In this document: positions 1 to 6,241 of the stretch, piece after piece
Position numbering within the stretch: the first letter of the stretch is position 1
Layout: the number at the start of each line of letters is the position of its first letter
Source: Ignavibacteriales bacterium
Lineage (GTDB): Bacteria > Bacteroidota > Ignavibacteria > T3Sed10-11
DNA: 7,606 nt
NCBI GenBank assembly: GCA_003560935.1
Contig: PWJF01000388.1
Coordinates: 1 to 7,606, forward strand
Reading direction: 5' to 3'
The notes under the pieces: generated by a model
What the model was told of the DNA's origin: nothing
The model's database searches: none
What the model saw: the letters and a program-made list of their open reading frames with translations, nothing else
Made by a program: the position numbers and the translations under genes

Positions 1-415
1 TATCAGTTATCCATCCGAACATCCTGTACTCATTTTCTCCTATCGGCAGCATATATATCTCGACCGTATCCCGTAATGTTTGAAAGACCGAGACGGGAAA
101 TCTTGATGTGGTTCGCATGAGTACAAATCCGTTCGGTTGGTTCTCCGCAGTTACGTGAAAACTTCCGCCGCTGTACGGACCGTTATCTATAGTCTGGGGA
201 GAGTTAATCAAATCACCCCGGTCAGTGGGAAACTCCCTGAGTCTGGCAAGACCCGCGTTTGTGCCGATCGATGCCAGATTTTTTGATGCCGTTGCATTAT
301 TATACCACGACATATGCTCGGTCGCACGCGTACCGAGAGCGGTAAGGTTGCTAATCATATACATCATAATAACACCAAACCCTATAACAAGTAATAATGA
401 ACCTTTGCCAGCCAT
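1..415 (-). CDS. PilX-like minor pilin, 3' end outside the window
   Basis: The reading frame is open from ATG at 415-413 to the window edge, giving 138 codons without a stop. The ATG is preceded by AGGGGG seven bases upstream, a good ribosome-binding site, and lies 17 bases after the stop of the preceding gene, so it belongs to the same operon. The protein begins MAGKGSLLLVIGF and has one hydrophobic segment at about residues 6-26, followed by a polar, mostly beta-type region. This is the layout of a type IV filament subunit: hydrophobic N-terminal helix in the membrane or filament core, globular domain outside. A glycine at residue 5 followed by Ser-Leu-Leu-Leu resembles the other pilin starts here and could be the prepilin peptidase cut site. 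The PilX assignment is inferred from operon position (third minor pilin after GspI/PilV- and PilW-like proteins) and is weak; the pilin-like nature is firmer. The C-terminus is missing. Confidence 0.75.
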   Translation of the reverse strand, partial: MAGKGSLLLVIGFGVIMMYMISNLTALGTRATEHMSWYNNATASKNLASIGTNAGLARLREFPTDRGDLINSPQTIDNGPYSGGSFHVTAENQPNGFVLMRTTSRFPVSVFQTLRDTVEIYMLPIGENEYRMFGWITD

Positions 416-432
416 AACGTATCCCCCTGGAT

Positions 433-1053
433 TTATCGTGTTTGAAAGTTTTTTGAACTCAAACGGGTCTGACGCCACCGCGACGTCGCATAAAAGGCGT
501 CCGGTTGATCCTCCGTTATATCCCACGGATCGCGATACAGAGCATGAGGATACTGGACCTCCATTTGAATCTCTATCAGGTAAACATTGCCCGGGCTGGT
601 CATGGGGACGGTCAGTTTTTCACCCTCTCTATTAAAGAACCGCATCGTGAATTCCGTGACCATGCCTATAACATATTCATCGCCGTTATCGACGGACCGG
701 TAAAGCGGGCGGATCATCACGTTCTGGTACGATACATCCGTCGTATCGCCCAATCTGTATTCAACTTCATTAATTGTTCCGTCGCGACCTAAATCAGTGG
801 CGAATCTAAGCCTGGTGGAGTCCGCGAACAATATAATTCCGCTGCTTGTCGTCTGGTCCTTTTCGACGCCGAATCCCATATTCCGTAATTCACCCTCCAG
901 AAGCGTGGCCGTTGATATGAGCATTTGCTGCACCATCATCTCGCCGTTGTACATAAACCATCCCTCGGATACAATGACGTTGGCGTTGATAATGATCAGG
1001 ATTATGGTAAACCCCAGGATCATTGAAATTATTACATCAAGCAATGCCGGCAT
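433..1053 (-). CDS. PilW/GspJ-like minor pilin
   Basis: This encodes 206 residues. The ATG has AAGGAG six bases upstream. Residues 3-27 form a single hydrophobic helix (MPALLDVII start), followed by an amphipathic stretch with ELRNMGFG at 55-62. That matches the ELR/DIRxAGxG pattern found in PilW and GspJ minor pilins just after the N-terminal helix. Residues 84-102 (RFATDLGRDGTINEVEYRL) match the strand-turn-strand with a DxxxDGTI turn that is common in this family. The last residues (WRQTRLSSKNFQTR) are also typical of PilW-like C-termini as I know them. The expected role is a tip or priming subunit that starts filament assembly with its neighbours. It lacks a clear Gly-Phe-Thr-Leu-x-Glu leader, and where the leader would be cut is not obvious. 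It lies 34 bases after the upstream gene and 17 before the next, which fits a three-gene operon. Confidence 0.8.
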   Translation of the reverse strand: MPALLDVIISMILGFTIILIIINANVIVSEGWFMYNGEMMVQQMLISTATLLEGELRNMGFGVEKDQTTSSGIILFADSTRLRFATDLGRDGTINEVEYRLGDTTDVSYQNVMIRPLYRSVDNGDEYVIGMVTEFTMRFFNREGEKLTVPMTSPGNVYLIEIQMEVQYPHALYRDPWDITEDQPDAFYATSRWRQTRLSSKNFQTR

Positions 1054-1087
1054 AATTTTCTCCTTCTACCATGCAACAATTAAAATA

Positions 1088-1627
1088 TCACTGATAATTA
1101 AAATATCCCATCACGGTCCACATTTGTACCGTATCGACTCCGGCATTCGCCGGCGGCGGCGGATCAAGTCGCCAGATCTTCATATCCATTCGTTTGGCAT
1201 AGGTTTGCATAACATATACCGGTAGTTGAACATTAATTGGTGAAACATAGTACACCTCAAACTCAGTTACATACGTACCGAGACCCGTTACGGTTGTCGT
1301 ATCACGTACTCCGTGGAAATGATCGAATGCAAAAAACTCGCTGATATCTGTCACTCCTTCCGGCGGTCCGAACTCCCAGTACTCTTTGAAATACTCATAC
1401 ATCTCTTTATCCTCTTCAACGATCAGATTTGAATCAAGAACGGCTTCATCAATTACAAGTCCGTTCGCAACTTCCATATATGACGTTGCGATCGTGGTTG
1501 CATCGATACCGAGCTGCGCGCCGTCCAGCGTATCCCAGCTACTGCCGAATATACGATAAAAATTAAGCATGATAGTTGTCAGTATCAGCAACGCTCCCAA
1601 CGTGAGCAGTGTTTGGCCTGTACTCAT
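1088..1627 (-). CDS. minor pilin-like protein (possibly PilV/GspI-type)
   Basis: This encodes 179 residues. Residues 4-26 (GQTLLTLGALLILTTIMLN) form one hydrophobic helix right at the N-terminus, followed by an acidic globular region with no motif I recognise and a proline run (DPPPP) at 155-159. The short MSTG leader before Gln-Thr-Leu-Leu resembles the MG-Gln leaders of the pilins upstream, so cleavage after Gly4 is plausible. It is the first gene of the minor-pilin operon and follows a sigma-54-like promoter at 1676-1691. The Shine-Dalgarno is weak (GGGG about nine bases upstream). A six-codon ORF (ATG at 1644-1642, TGA at 1626-1624) overlaps the start as ATGA and could couple translation, but this is speculative. 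The pilin-like class is well supported by layout and context; the PilV/GspI label rests only on gene order. Confidence 0.75.
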   Translation of the reverse strand: MSTGQTLLTLGALLILTTIMLNFYRIFGSSWDTLDGAQLGIDATTIATSYMEVANGLVIDEAVLDSNLIVEEDKEMYEYFKEYWEFGPPEGVTDISEFFAFDHFHGVRDTTTVTGLGTYVTEFEVYYVSPINVQLPVYVMQTYAKRMDMKIWRLDPPPPANAGVDTVQMWTVMGYFNYQ

Positions 1628-1675
1628 TTTTCAACCCCGTTCATAATTTCTATAAGTTCCTGAAATATAACTAAT

Positions 1676-1691
1676 TACAAAAACCGTGCCG
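1676..1691 (-). promoter_or_regulatory. sigma-54-like -24/-12 promoter of the minor-pilin operon
   Basis: On the minus strand this reads CGGCACGGTTTTTGTA. The known sigma-54 consensus is TGGCACG-N4-TTGCW. All of GGCACG and TTG match with exact spacing. The first T is C, and the -12 GC is GT, the same -12 variant as at 7301-7316. It points at the gene starting at 1627; a start about 12 bases past the -12 G would give a leader near 40 bases. The -12 deviation is the main weakness. Confidence 0.55.
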
Positions 1692-1705
1692 TGAGTATAG
1701 TCACA
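1690..1705. promoter_or_regulatory. TGTGA-N6-TCACA-type palindrome abutting the -24 box
   Basis: The plus strand reads CGTGA-GTATAG-TCACA, the CRP/FNR-family half-site geometry with one mismatch in the left half. It overlaps the end of the sigma-54-like -24 box by two bases and shares TCACAAAAT with the perfect site at 7330-7345. It could be an activator or repressor site. Because the palindrome is short, a chance occurrence cannot be excluded on its own; the recurrence near two promoters of the same locus raises the odds. Confidence 0.4.
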
Positions 1706-1763
1706 AAATCGTTTGGTTTTTATTACTCATTATGTTATTTGTAACCATCGGCACCTGTATCAG

Positions 1764-1776
1764 TGTAGTTTCTACA
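1764..1776. repeat. small inverted repeat TGTAG-TTT-CTACA
   Basis: This is a perfect 5-bp inverted repeat with a 3-base centre, 15 bases to the right-edge side of the REPIN-like element and carrying the same TGTAG/CTACA ends as that element. It may be a decayed trace of another copy or a regulatory palindrome. The short length makes it weak evidence. Confidence 0.25.
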
Positions 1777-1791
1777 AAACGCACGGTTAAT

Positions 1792-1880
1792 GTGTAGGAC
1801 GGGACGCCGTCCCGTCTCATGGTGCATTTACAAAACTTTCTACGAGCTGCCACCACCCGGCTCAGCGAGCCGGGCTACAC
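1792..1880. mobile_element. REPIN-like element: two REP hairpins in inverted orientation
   Basis: The element is bounded by GTGTAG (1792-1797) and CTACAC (1875-1880), exact reverse complements. Directly inside the left end is a perfect 8-bp stem with loop GCC (GACGGGAC/GTCCCGTC, 1798-1816). Directly inside the right end is another perfect 8-bp stem with loop AGC (CCCGGCTC/GAGCCGGG, 1856-1874). A GTAG tetranucleotide followed by a GC-rich palindrome, paired head to head, is the known signature of REP sequences moved by REP-associated tyrosine transposases (RAYT). No RAYT gene is in the window, so the element would be moved in trans. The two stems differ in sequence. It begins at the pilB stop codon, so the right hairpin would form the 3' end of the pilB transcript and could protect it or act as a weak terminator; there is no T-run for a strong one. 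Confidence 0.7.
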
Positions 1881-3664
1881 TAATCCTCAACCGTCGTCGC
1901 GATCACTTCTTCCAGACTCGTCTCGCCCCGCTTTATTCGTTCCATACCCGACCGCCGCAGCGTCCACATTCCCTGCTTGGTAGCCAAATCACGTATAGCG
2001 TTCTCGTCTATATCCGATTTTGCGTTGATGATCGATTGCTTTATCTCTTTTGTAAATAAAAGTGCTTCATGTATGGCAGCCCGTCCTTTATACCCGCCGC
2101 CGCATTTCTTGCAGCCGACCGGTTCGAATATGGTACTTTCTTTCATCTCCTGTTCGGTGAATCCGAATTTCAGGTACACGTCCCATTCTTTTTCTTTTAT
2201 CGGTTTCTTACAATTGTTACACAACGTACGAAGCAAACGCTGCGCTACGATAATATTAATTGCATATGCAATAAGAAACGGTTCGATACCCATTTTAAAT
2301 AACCGCGCAACCGCGCTCGGAGCGTCGTTCGTATGAAGCGTTGAGAATGTTAAGTGCCCGGTGTTTGCAAGCTTGATTGCGGTCTCTGCGGTTATCTTGT
2401 CGCGCATCTCACCTACCAGCACGATATCGGGGTCGTGACGGAGAATACCGCGCAGCGCCTGCTCGAACGACATCTTATGCCCTAACTTCAACTGCCGCGC
2501 ACCGTGAATAATGTACTCAACCGGATCTTCAACCGTCAGAACGTTTACCGTCGGATCGATCACCTGATGCAGCGCGGCTATCAAAGTGGTACTCTTACCG
2601 GAACCTGTCGGACCGGTAAGGATCACTATACCCTGCGGCTGCGAGATGGCTTTGTAGAAATTGTCTTTTGCCGGTCCCGTCAAACCGAGTTTCTCGATAT
2701 CGGTGATCACCTTCCGGTCGTCGAGCACTCGAATGACAATGCTCTCGTGTTTGTGCATGAACTCGGTCGCGACGATCGGCATGATACTGACACGGAAGCG
2801 GATGTTATGCCCGTCGATATTTCTCTCGATAAAACCGTCCTGTGTTGTCTCGCGTTCAAACCGGTCGATATTTTTCGATCTATCCTTCACGACCGCGGCA
2901 ATTGCTTCGGGCATGGTGTTTTCCTGTACATGCCATAACCGCAAATCGCCGTCGATGCGGAAATGAAATTCGGACCGTCTCCCGCGCTTGGGTATAATAT
3001 GAATATCGCTTGCGTCTTTTCGGACAGCTTCGACCAGCGCACCTTCGATTAAATTGATAAGTGCGCTCTTGTTGATCTCGGCTTCGAGTTCCTCTTCGTT
3101 CAGTCCGTCGTCGCGCTGGCCGTCCTCTTCAAGCTGGATGCCGCTCTCCTCAAGCATCTTGAGGAATTCATTCTTCCTGGGCAGGAGCTGGTCGACAAGT
3201 CCCTGTATATCTTTGACGCGGGTATAACAAATTTCGTATTTCTTGACGCCGAAGTGACGTGCGATTGTGGGAATGTTACGATCGGTCGGATCGGCTGTGA
3301 TAAGTATCAGCTTATCGCTCTGTTTCTCGTCAAACCGGAGCGGGAGCACTTTGGTCTTGATCATCAGATCGCGCACGCTGTCGGGCATCCCCTCGACAAA
3401 CTTGCGTATGAACTTTACACGCCCCTCGTCGACATTCTCTTCGTTGAGCCGCACCTCACGGAATGCATACAAACTCGCCACCTCACGAAAGATGAGATCG
3501 TGGTCTAACTGAAACTCGTTGACAAGTATCTGTCCGAGATTCCGCTTATATTTTCCGTCATCGGTTTCACGAACTTTAATTGCTTTCTCCAGCGTCTCAA
3601 AATCGATTATCCCCTTGCTCAGCAGCGTGTAGCCGATTTTATCCGATATGTCGAAGTAAGTCAT
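1880..3664 (-). CDS. pilB: type IV pilus / type II secretion assembly ATPase (PilB/GspE)
   Basis: This is a 594-residue cytoplasmic hexameric ATPase that powers filament extension through the PilC platform; the length is usual for the family. Residues 1-160 form an MshEN/T2SSE_N-type domain with two tandem repeats (KIGYTLLSKG at 9-18 and NLGQILVNEF at 42-51). A linker with an acidic stretch at 178-196 follows. The core ATPase is complete: Walker A GPTGSGKST at 351-359, Asp box TVEDPVEY at 377-384, Walker B DPDIVLVGEMRD at 411-422, His box TGHLTFSTLHTND at 435-447, and AQRLLRTLC at 474-482. Four cysteines (482, 485, 518, 521) form the CxxC...CxxC zinc site typical of PilB/GspE and absent from PilT, which argues for the extension ATPase. 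It lies 90 bases after pilC with no promoter seen between, so it is probably cotranscribed. No Shine-Dalgarno is visible. The choice between pilB and gspE naming is by context only. Confidence 0.97.
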   Translation of the reverse strand: MTYFDISDKIGYTLLSKGIIDFETLEKAIKVRETDDGKYKRNLGQILVNEFQLDHDLIFREVASLYAFREVRLNEENVDEGRVKFIRKFVEGMPDSVRDLMIKTKVLPLRFDEKQSDKLILITADPTDRNIPTIARHFGVKKYEICYTRVKDIQGLVDQLLPRKNEFLKMLEESGIQLEEDGQRDDGLNEEELEAEINKSALINLIEGALVEAVRKDASDIHIIPKRGRRSEFHFRIDGDLRLWHVQENTMPEAIAAVVKDRSKNIDRFERETTQDGFIERNIDGHNIRFRVSIMPIVATEFMHKHESIVIRVLDDRKVITDIEKLGLTGPAKDNFYKAISQPQGIVILTGPTGSGKSTTLIAALHQVIDPTVNVLTVEDPVEYIIHGARQLKLGHKMSFEQALRGILRHDPDIVLVGEMRDKITAETAIKLANTGHLTFSTLHTNDAPSAVARLFKMGIEPFLIAYAINIIVAQRLLRTLCNNCKKPIKEKEWDVYLKFGFTEQEMKESTIFEPVGCKKCGGGYKGRAAIHEALLFTKEIKQSIINAKSDIDENAIRDLATKQGMWTLRRSGMERIKRGETSLEEVIATTVED

Positions 3665-3679
3665 GTGAATTAATTACTG

Positions 3680-3707
3680 TTTAATATCTATTGTTTATTG
3701 TCTATTG
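3680..3707. repeat. degenerate heptamer array, unit TCTATTG
   Basis: Units at exact 7-base steps: TTTAATA, TCTATTG (3687), TTTATTG (3694), TCTATTG (3701). The array sits in the 90-base gap between pilC and pilB and would be transcribed as CAATAGA repeats just ahead of the pilB start. It is short, but the period matches the other arrays of the window. Confidence 0.6.
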
Positions 3708-3754
3708 ACTACGTTAAATCGTGTGACGCACCTTCTCTTCTCTCATCTCTGAAA

Positions 3755-5134
3755 TCATCCGAACCACGATAGCACGTTCTCCAGCATTCCTCCCATCATC
3801 GGATTCTTCGGACGAATGATAGCAGTTTCGGCTGATGCGACCGTAATATAAATAAGCACAAGCATGATAAATATCGCTATAGCGACCTGGATCATATCGA
3901 TCGCCGCTCTCATTTTATAGGTCGTCTCTTTTTCATAGTAATCGGCAACCTGCTGGGCGCTCTGTTTCACCGACCCGGTCTCGGCGCCGGTATGGAAACG
4001 CGATATTGCCGTTTTGGTAAATACTTCGCTCGCTTCGAATGCCTCGGTGATCCCCGCGCCTTTTTCCACCATCAGCGGTATCGCCACGGTTTTAATCTGG
4101 TGTTCCATATACTTGTTACCGCATGCGTCCGCCGCAAGCCGGATGACATCGATATTCTCACCCGAACCGGTATACAGTGCATTGAAAACACGGCAGAAGA
4201 TCTCTATGTTTGTTTTATGAAGCAGCGACCCGACCACAGGTATCTTCCAGATATACTTATCACGGACAAATCTTCCTTTCTCCGTTGTGAAGAAACGCAG
4301 CGAAAGAAGGACCGGAATAAGGACCATCAGGAACATCCACCAGGCATTCGCAATGATAAAATCACTCAAGGCAAGCGTTCCCGCCGTAATAGGCGGCAGT
4401 TCGATCTGCATCTGAACGAATAATTGAGCGGTTGTGGGGAAAATATACAAGATAAAATAGAGAAGCGCCCCAATTGTAGCCACAACGGTTACCGCCGGCA
4501 TTATCAACGCACTCTTTAAGTCTTTCCGAAACTGCATCTGCCGCTCGAGAAACTTTGCGGTGTTGTCATATATCTCCGCCATGTTACCGGATTTTGACGC
4601 CAGGCCAAGCATGTGCGCGGTAAAACGCCCGAATATTTTCTCGTGCTTCTGATATACCTGTTCGCTGTCTTTACCCTGTTTAAGTTCAAGGTTGATATCA
4701 CGCACCGTCTCGCGCAGCGTATTGTTGGTGATGTCGTTTACCATCATCTGCAGCACTTCATTGTACGGCAGTTTCTGACGGATCAGATCTGCGCTGACGC
4801 GTACAAAAGTAACGATATCGGTCATCGGCGGTTTCGGTTTGAAGTCGAACAGCTTCTTACGGACATACACCACCTGCAATCCCATCTTCTTTAATGCTTC
4901 TTCCACTTCCTGCTTGGTGAATGCTTTCTGTTCGCCATCGATCGGTTTTTCGCTGCCCCGCCGCACGCGGTAAATATACGTCGACCGCTGCCGTACCCCT
5001 TTGAGCCTAAACTTTTTTGCTGCCGCGATCTGAACGGCACGCTTTTTCGCGTCGGTGTATGTGGAGGCATTAATAACACCAGATACCGGTCTGTTACCGG
5101 CAACGCTCATTCCTTCGATTCTGTATTCTGCCAT
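3755..5134 (-). CDS. pilC: inner-membrane platform protein (PilC/GspF)
   Basis: This 459-residue polytopic protein is the platform on which PilB acts to insert pilins into the filament. Two T2SSF domains can be read, at about 105-230 and 308-432. Membrane segments lie at about 208-232, 257-280 and 411-434. The family hallmarks are visible: a GLASKSGNMAE-type stretch (177-187) and FHTGAETGSVKQSAQQVADYYE (380-401), the paired G-E-x-G helices of the two halves. The N-terminal 100 residues look like two tandem copies of the short strand-helix-strand module that usually occurs once: residues 3-50 (YRIEGMSVAG... to GVRQR) and 53-95 (YIYRVRRGSEKPIDG... to VVYVRKKL). AGAGAG lies nine bases before the ATG as a weak ribosome site. 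It precedes pilB, the reverse of the common pilB-pilT-pilC order. A sigma-54-like promoter lies 137 bases upstream. Confidence 0.95.
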   Translation of the reverse strand: MAEYRIEGMSVAGNRPVSGVINASTYTDAKKRAVQIAAAKKFRLKGVRQRSTYIYRVRRGSEKPIDGEQKAFTKQEVEEALKKMGLQVVYVRKKLFDFKPKPPMTDIVTFVRVSADLIRQKLPYNEVLQMMVNDITNNTLRETVRDINLELKQGKDSEQVYQKHEKIFGRFTAHMLGLASKSGNMAEIYDNTAKFLERQMQFRKDLKSALIMPAVTVVATIGALLYFILYIFPTTAQLFVQMQIELPPITAGTLALSDFIIANAWWMFLMVLIPVLLSLRFFTTEKGRFVRDKYIWKIPVVGSLLHKTNIEIFCRVFNALYTGSGENIDVIRLAADACGNKYMEHQIKTVAIPLMVEKGAGITEAFEASEVFTKTAISRFHTGAETGSVKQSAQQVADYYEKETTYKMRAAIDMIQVAIAIFIMLVLIYITVASAETAIIRPKNPMMGGMLENVLSWFG

Positions 5135-5191
5135 GTTATACTCTCTCTTTAATTACTGTAGTTTTGGATTACAGATTAACATAATCATTTC

Positions 5192-5220
5192 TCCGACCCT
5201 CTGATCTCTGACTTCTGTCC
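5192..5220. repeat. degenerate heptamer array, unit TCTGAYC
   Basis: Three units at exact 7-base steps (TCTGATC 5200, TCTGACT 5207, TCTGTCC 5214), preceded by a fourth (TCCGACC) that is out of phase by one base. It is the same unit family as the arrays at 5547-5616 and 6171-6198. It lies in the predicted 5' leader of pilC, about 58 bases before the start codon. Confidence 0.6.
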
Positions 5221-5270
5221 AATATTAGCCAGTTTTTACAACTATAAATATGATTGCCATCACAATAATG

Positions 5271-5286
5271 TGCAACTTTCGTGCCG
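5271..5286 (-). promoter_or_regulatory. sigma-54-like -24/-12 promoter of pilC-pilB
   Basis: The minus strand reads CGGCACGAAAGTTGCA. Against the known consensus TGGCACG-N4-TTGCW, 11 of the 12 defined positions match, including GG at -24 and GC at -12 with correct spacing; only the first T is C. The ten bases TCACGGCACG at its upstream end are identical to those of the promoter at 1676-1691. The predicted start near 5261 would give a leader of about 126 bases to the pilC ATG. This is the best of the three sites by sequence. Confidence 0.65.
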
Positions 5287-5343
5287 TGATTAAAAGAATA
5301 TAACCGGAAATCAAGAAACTCTACACATCCCCCCACAACCAAT

Positions 5344-5387
5344 CCCGCCTACGCCAAGGTTGACGACAGAGCGCTGCGGCGGGCAGG
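5344..5387. repeat. GC-rich imperfect palindrome, possible dispersed repeat
   Basis: CCCGCC (5344-5349) and GGCGGG (5378-5383) are perfect reverse complements around a 28-base centre, with flanking CCTACGCC and GCAGG that pair partly. The GC content is clearly above the surrounding AT-rich spacer. Elements of this look (CCTGCCCGCCGCAGC...GGCGTAGGCGGG) recur in intergenic DNA of many uncultured-bacterial genomes as I recall, but I cannot show copies here. It ends directly against the octamer units at 5387. Confidence 0.4.
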
Positions 5388-5404
5388 CATCCATTCATAC
5401 ATCC
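5387..5404. repeat. two units of an octamer repeat
   Basis: The minus strand reads GGATGTAT-GAATGGAT-GC. These are units of the same 8-base family that fills 7547-7606 (GAATGGAT is identical), but in the opposite orientation. The copy is short, yet the exact shared unit makes a chance match less likely. Confidence 0.45.
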
Positions 5405-5541
5405 CCGCTTCCTATCCCCCACGCTTCCTTCTCCGCAAAAAACAGACCGCCCCACCGGCTTCTCCCCCAGATATTATTTATTTAGAGTGAAATTCACGAA
5501 ACCGATGGAGCGGAATTTTGTAGTCATAAGACCGTTTCTAT

Positions 5542-5623
5542 TTAAGTGCTGACTTCTGACCTTTGACGTCTGACCTCTTGTTTCGATTAGAGATCAGAAG
5601 TCGGAAGTCAGAGGTCAGCTTAA
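5542..5623. repeat. large hairpin made of two opposed heptamer arrays
   Basis: The left arm has four units at exact 7-base steps (TGCTGAC 5547, TTCTGAC 5554, CTTTGAC 5561, GTCTGAC 5568). The right arm has four units of the reverse-complement family (AGAGATC 5589, AGAAGTC 5596, GGAAGTC 5603, AGAGGTC 5610). The arms are bounded by TTAAG and CTTAA. After a two-base gap, 24 of 30 inner positions pair, and the loop is about 11 bases. In RNA this would be a long stem of roughly 35 pairs with mismatches. It lies upstream of the pilC promoter and downstream of the pilin stops, so it may shield or end the pilin transcript. No T-run follows. Confidence 0.75.
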
Positions 5624-5698
5624 TTTATCACCGAATTTTGTTTCATTTAAAAATGTTCCCCCAAAAAATACTTTTAATACCACTATTTTATACCTACC

Positions 5699-5733
5699 CC
5701 TCACCCGTTACTCGTTACTCGTCACTCATCACT
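5699..5733. repeat. degenerate heptamer array, unit CGTTACT
   Basis: Five units at exact 7-base steps: CCTCACC (5699), CGTTACT (5706), CGTTACT (5713), CGTCACT (5720), CATCACT (5727). The unit differs from the GACYTCT family nearby. It ends seven bases before the stop codon of the third pilin, and the stop itself reads TGAGG on the coding strand, like the pilin upstream. Confidence 0.7.
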
Positions 5734-5740
5734 CCCTGCC

Positions 5741-6112
5741 TCACAACATCTCAACCCTCCCTTCACGGTCGATTCTCGCTACTATCTCTCCGACTGCAGA
5801 CAGCCTGGAAATAGCACGAACAACAATAAACTCATCGGTAATATCAATAACCGAATAAGAAGCATGATCGGTTTTTTGTAGTTGCTGCGGGATCCGGTAT
5901 TCCGTTCCTCCGTTAGCGGTAGTGAAAACTCCATTCCCTCCTTTACCATTACCTGCCCGGACATGCAGTACGGCATGATATCCGATACGATCGATCCCGG
6001 CAGTAATTGCCTTCCGGTTTTCGTCCGCACTTCTTATACCCGCCAATACAACAACAGCACAACCAATCATAATGAAAAGAATAACAACGTGAAATACTTT
6101 TTTAACAGCCAT
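5741..6112 (-). CDS. divergent pilin-like paralogue
   Basis: I choose ATG at 6112-6110, giving 123 residues; the same frame is open further up to a TTG at 6151, which would add 13 residues, but neither start has a good ribosome site. Residues 7-25 form one hydrophobic helix after a basic MAVKK start. The C-terminal part keeps the pattern of the two pilins upstream: a Gly-rich run (GNGKGGNGVF, 54-63), YRIPQQLQ (72-79, compare YRIPERLR) and SYSV (85-88). It therefore belongs to the same paralogous set, probably by tandem duplication. Unlike them it has lost the MG-QQQ leader, so processing by prepilin peptidase is doubtful. IGC at 16-18 is reminiscent of a lipobox but lacks the usual Leu at -3. 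It may be a minor subunit or an assembly factor. Confidence 0.75.
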   Translation of the reverse strand: MAVKKVFHVVILFIMIGCAVVVLAGIRSADENRKAITAGIDRIGYHAVLHVRAGNGKGGNGVFTTANGGTEYRIPQQLQKTDHASYSVIDITDEFIVVRAISRLSAVGEIVARIDREGRVEML

Positions 6113-6170
6113 GTAATTTTCGACAATACTTGTGACTTCCAATAAAAACAATTCTTACATACCTCGATCC

Positions 6171-6198
6171 GGAGGTCAGAAATCAGAGGTCAGAGATC
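6171..6198. repeat. degenerate heptamer array, unit AGAGGTC
   Basis: Four units at exact 7-base steps: GGAGGTC (6171), AGAAATC (6178), AGAGGTC (6185), AGAGATC (6192). The reverse complement is the GACYTCT family of 5192-5220 and of the left arm at 5547. It lies between the second and third pilin genes. Confidence 0.7.
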
Positions 6199-6213
6199 AG
6201 CAGTAATCAAATC

Positions 6214-6241
6214 TCTCACCTATCACCTCTAACCTTTCACC
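6214..6241. repeat. degenerate heptamer array, unit TNTCACC
   Basis: Four units at exact 7-base steps: TCTCACC (6214), TATCACC (6221), TCTAACC (6228), TTTCACC (6235). A partial fifth, TCAC, falls on the stop codon of the pilin at 6242. A second unit family (6171-6198) lies only 15 bases away, so two unrelated heptamer sequences share one spacer. Confidence 0.7.

Larger units (their letters stand above)
5135..5740. other. 606-base gene-free region between the third pilin and pilC
   Basis: I see no credible gene here on either strand; the short open frames run through repeats and show no ribosome site or coding bias. It holds, from the pilC side: a heptamer array (5192-5220), a sigma-54-like promoter (5271-5286), a GC-rich imperfect palindrome (5344-5387), two octamer units (5387-5404), a pyrimidine-rich stretch on the plus strand (about 5400-5470), a large hairpin of heptamers (5542-5623) and another heptamer array up to the pilin stop (5699-5733). 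Its function appears to be promoter and leader of pilC-pilB plus accumulated repeats. Confidence 0.7.

Noticed and set aside
225..635. Plus-strand open frames of 80-145 codons opposite the pilin, pilB and pilC genes
   Set aside because: They are antisense shadows of well-supported minus-strand genes, with no family resemblance or ribosome site.
1078..1107. Direct repeat AATTAAAATATC twice, 18 bases apart, at the 3' end of the minor pilin gene
   Set aside because: It is AT-rich, 12 bases and covers the stop codon; probably a small local duplication or chance.
1695..1700. TATACT on the minus strand as a sigma-70 -10 box
   Set aside because: No -35 partner at 16-18 bases; it falls in the centre of the TGTGA-type palindrome, and the sigma-54-like box explains the region better.
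3670..5159. Shared TTAATTACTGT upstream of both pilB and pilC starts
   Set aside because: Eleven AT-rich bases at different distances (6 and 15) from the start codons; no palindrome or known motif.
6113..6151. TTG start extending the third pilin by 13 residues
   Set aside because: The added residues contain a Glu-rich start before the basic MAVKK segment and no ribosome site; the ATG at 6112 puts the hydrophobic helix at the N-terminus, as in its paralogues.
5542..6241. Heptamer arrays as a CRISPR array
   Set aside because: Units are 7 bases and contiguous; there are no spacers of 25-40 bases between longer identical repeats and no cas genes.
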